DNA of 64,000 bases from JANLYQ01 sp031365725 (GTDB lineage Bacteria; Actinomycetota; Actinomycetes; JACCUZ01), in NCBI GenBank assembly GCA_031365725.1, contig JANLYQ010000010.1:1-64000 (forward strand). Direction: 5' to 3'. The notes beneath the pieces are model-generated. The model ran no database searches. It was not told the DNA's origin and saw only the letters and a program-made list of their open reading frames with translations. Positions within the stretch are counted from its first letter, which is position 1; each line of letters begins with the position of its first letter. A program made the translations under genes and the position numbers. Shown here piece after piece: positions 62,669 through 64,000 of the stretch.

Positions 62669-63199
62669 TCAGCGCAACGTGCGTGACAGGGCAGCGGCGA
62701 GGTCGGCCAGCGGGGCCGTCGCCTGCTCGCGGGGCACTGAGACCGGCACCCGGACCTGGACGTCGACATCGAGCCCCACGCTGGTGAAGACGTAGGCCGC
62801 GGGCCGTTCCACCACCAGCCACGACACGGTGGCAGCGCTACCGCTGCTTCCGGTGCTCCGGGTGCTGCCGGCGATCTCGACCAGCTGACTCGTGGCGGTC
62901 AGCTGGGCCGGCTTCGCGACTCCGCAACGCAGCACCACGGCCGGGTTGCCCCAGGCAGCCGTGCGGGTCGAGGCCGGCGACGTCGTGCGTCGATGCCGGT
63001 CGCCCAGGGTCGTCGGCAGTACGGCGTGCAGCCGGGCGCAGGCCGCCGCTACTGCCGCGGCGCCTGCCACGGGCGCAGCACTCGCGGCACTGTCACCGGG
63101 GGCGGTCGCGGTCGGCGGCGTGACGGACACCGGACCAGGCGAGCGGGCGCACCCACCGAGCAGGGACGCGGCCAGCAGCGTGGCCACCAGCACCCTCAC
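62669..63199 (-). CDS. DUF3515-type putative lipoprotein
   Basis: 176 residues. Signal peptide VLVATLLAASLLGGC with lipobox LGGC, a Pro/Ala linker, then a domain with LHAVLPTTLGDRHRR, AAWGNPAVVLRCGV, WLVVERPAAYVFTSVGLDVDVQVRVPV. Position between ddl and thiL and the WGNPxxVLRCG pattern match the DUF3515 family as I recall it. Function unknown. GTG 63199. It converges with ddl with a 9-base gap. Confidence 0.8.
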   Translation of the reverse strand: MRVLVATLLAASLLGGCARSPGPVSVTPPTATAPGDSAASAAPVAGAAAVAAACARLHAVLPTTLGDRHRRTTSPASTRTAAWGNPAVVLRCGVAKPAQLTATSQLVEIAGSTRSTGSSGSAATVSWLVVERPAAYVFTSVGLDVDVQVRVPVSVPREQATAPLADLAAALSRTLR

Positions 63200-63224
63200 T
63201 TGATCGAGTGCTCCCGACGAGGCC

Positions 63225-63461
63225 TCAGAGGTGGACGACGGGGCAGGTCAGGGTGCGGGTGATGCCGTCGACGGCCTGGACCTTGGCGACGACCATCTTG
63301 CCCAGCTCGTCGACGTTCTTGGCCTCGGCGCGAACGATCACGTCGTAGGGGCCAGTGACGTCCTCGGCCTGGGTGACGCCCTTGAGCTCGGCGATCTGGC
63401 GGGCCACGGCTGCGGCCTTGCCGACCTCGGTCTGGATCAGGATGTAGGCCTGGACGACCAT
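63225..63461 (-). CDS. Single-domain Lrp/AsnC (RAM) ligand-binding protein
   Basis: 78 residues from ATG 63461, chosen because AGAAGG lies 8 bases upstream; ATG 63467 would add two residues but is too close to that site. VQAYILIQTEVGKAAAVARQIAEL, GPYDVIVRAEAKNVDELGKMVV and VDGITRTLTCPVVHL are the effector domain of Lrp-type regulators, without any DNA-binding part. Such stand-alone proteins bind amino acids; the role is unclear. Same strand as the lipoprotein, 25 bases upstream. Confidence 0.85.
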   Translation of the reverse strand: MVVQAYILIQTEVGKAAAVARQIAELKGVTQAEDVTGPYDVIVRAEAKNVDELGKMVVAKVQAVDGITRTLTCPVVHL

Positions 63462-63541
63462 CGGCATGCCCTTCTTCGTAGAGTCTGGCGGTCAAGCCCC
63501 GGCGCCGGTGAGCACCGTCGTGGGACGAGGTGCGAGCGAAC

Positions 63542-63560
63542 CTACCGGATGTGCCGGTAG
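63542..63560. promoter_or_regulatory. Inverted repeat upstream of thiL
   Basis: Perfect CTACCGG / CCGGTAG with a 5-base spacer, 25 bases before the thiL start. Candidate operator between the divergent RAM-domain gene and thiL. It contains no T-run. Confidence 0.4.
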
Positions 63561-63584
63561 ACCGGTCCGGACAAGGAGTCGTAG

Positions 63585-64000
63585 GTGAGCGGGACCACAA
63601 CCGGGCGCAGTGTCCCGGCACGTGGCAGTGGTGCCACGACGGTCGCCGACGTGGGTGAGACCGCAATGATCGCCACCATCACGCAGCGGCTCGCGCAGGC
63701 CGCCACCGACCCGCGGCCGGGTCGCCGGCTCCTGGTCGGTCCCGGTGACGACGCGGCGGTGCTCGCCGCGACGGACGGTCGCGTCGTGGCCACCACCGAC
63801 CTGCTGGTCGAGGGCCGGCACTTCAAGCGCGACTGGTCGAGCGCGGCCGATGTGGGAGTCCGCGCGGCCGCGGCGAACCTTTCCGACATCGCTGCCATGG
63901 GCGCCGTCCCGACCGCTCTGCTCATCGGGCTCTCGGTGCCCTCGGACCTGCCCTCGGCGTGGGTGCTCGAGCTGGCCGACGGCATCGGCGCCGAGGCAGC
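63585..64000 (+). CDS. thiL: Thiamine-monophosphate kinase, C-terminus cut off by window edge
   Basis: Phosphorylates thiamine monophosphate to the diphosphate cofactor that, among others, IlvB needs. 138 codons are present. LLVGPGDDAAVLAA, VVATTDLLVEGRHFKRDWSSAADVG and AAAANLSDIAAMGAVPTALLIGLSVP match ThiL of actinobacteria. GTG 63585 has AAGGAG 6-7 bases upstream; the first about 25 residues are variable. Roughly 180 residues lie beyond the window. Confidence 0.93.
   Translation, partial: MSGTTTGRSVPARGSGATTVADVGETAMIATITQRLAQAATDPRPGRRLLVGPGDDAAVLAATDGRVVATTDLLVEGRHFKRDWSSAADVGVRAAAANLSDIAAMGAVPTALLIGLSVPSDLPSAWVLELADGIGAEA

Overview
The window is about 64 kb of very GC-rich DNA with frequent GTG starts and dense 4-base ATGA/GTGA gene overlaps. 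This and the gene content point to an actinobacterium. The order etfBA, cysteine desulfurase, mnmA, ligA, gatCAB, ilvBNC, serA, leuB, gltX, IclR regulator, leuCD, HU, cofC, gpsA, ddl, DUF3515-type lipoprotein, thiL matches a backbone I recall from Mycobacterium and Streptomyces chromosomes (memory only, not checked). I see no insertion sequence, prophage, CRISPR array or integrase, so this is core chromosome with small lineage-specific additions.

Layout. 1-8.2 kb: alpha-glucan/trehalose metabolism, with treS (cut by the left edge) and glgE on the minus strand, glgP divergent from them and glgX convergent with glgP. 8.2-17.7 kb: a GNAT acetyltransferase, an enoyl-CoA hydratase, etfB-etfA, then a tightly packed chain of cysteine desulfurase, mnmA, guanine deaminase, MetE-like protein and ligA. 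17.8-24.2 kb: a membrane GGDEF-EAL protein, a small lipoprotein and gatC-gatA-(64-aa membrane protein)-gatB. 24.2-29.9 kb: a VapBC-type module, an S51 peptidase, a patatin coupled to a D-2-hydroxyacid dehydrogenase, and two unidentified membrane/secreted proteins. 30-43.8 kb: the branched-chain amino acid and serine block (ilvD, HD-GYP protein, ilvB-ilvN-ilvC, two small membrane-protein loci, serA, a 39-codon ORF plus leuB, ilvE, cimA), with transcription attenuators before ilvB and cimA. 43.8-47.4 kb: FAH-family hydrolase, gltX, CPBP protease, tRNA-Gln and tRNA-Glu. 47.6-51.9 kb: a divergent orphan urease-like ureAB-ureC pair and a YtcJ-type amidohydrolase. 51.9-56.6 kb: an ECF sigma factor with a Gly/Ser-rich membrane partner, the IclR regulator NdgR and leuC-leuD. 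56.7-64 kb: HU with a long basic tail, cofC and a small beta-rich protein, plsC-gpsA, a trans-sulfuration PLP enzyme, ddl, a lipoprotein, an Lrp-like single-domain protein and thiL (cut by the right edge).

How the parts work together. The central theme is control of branched-chain amino acid synthesis. IlvB/N, IlvC, IlvD and IlvE make valine and isoleucine; CimA feeds isoleucine; LeuB and LeuCD serve leucine. Control signals seen are two leader-peptide/terminator attenuators and an operator-like repeat array between ndgR and leuC. A second theme is transcript architecture: at least fourteen genes carry a TANNNT-like -10 hexamer 6-9 bases before the start codon, the signature of leaderless mRNAs. 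The observations I rate most worth following are the divergent urease-like pair without accessory genes, the cimA leader with two overlapping peptide frames, the small membrane protein coupled inside gatCAB, the 39-codon ORF in front of leuB, and the sigma factor with an unusual Gly/Ser-rich putative anti-sigma partner.
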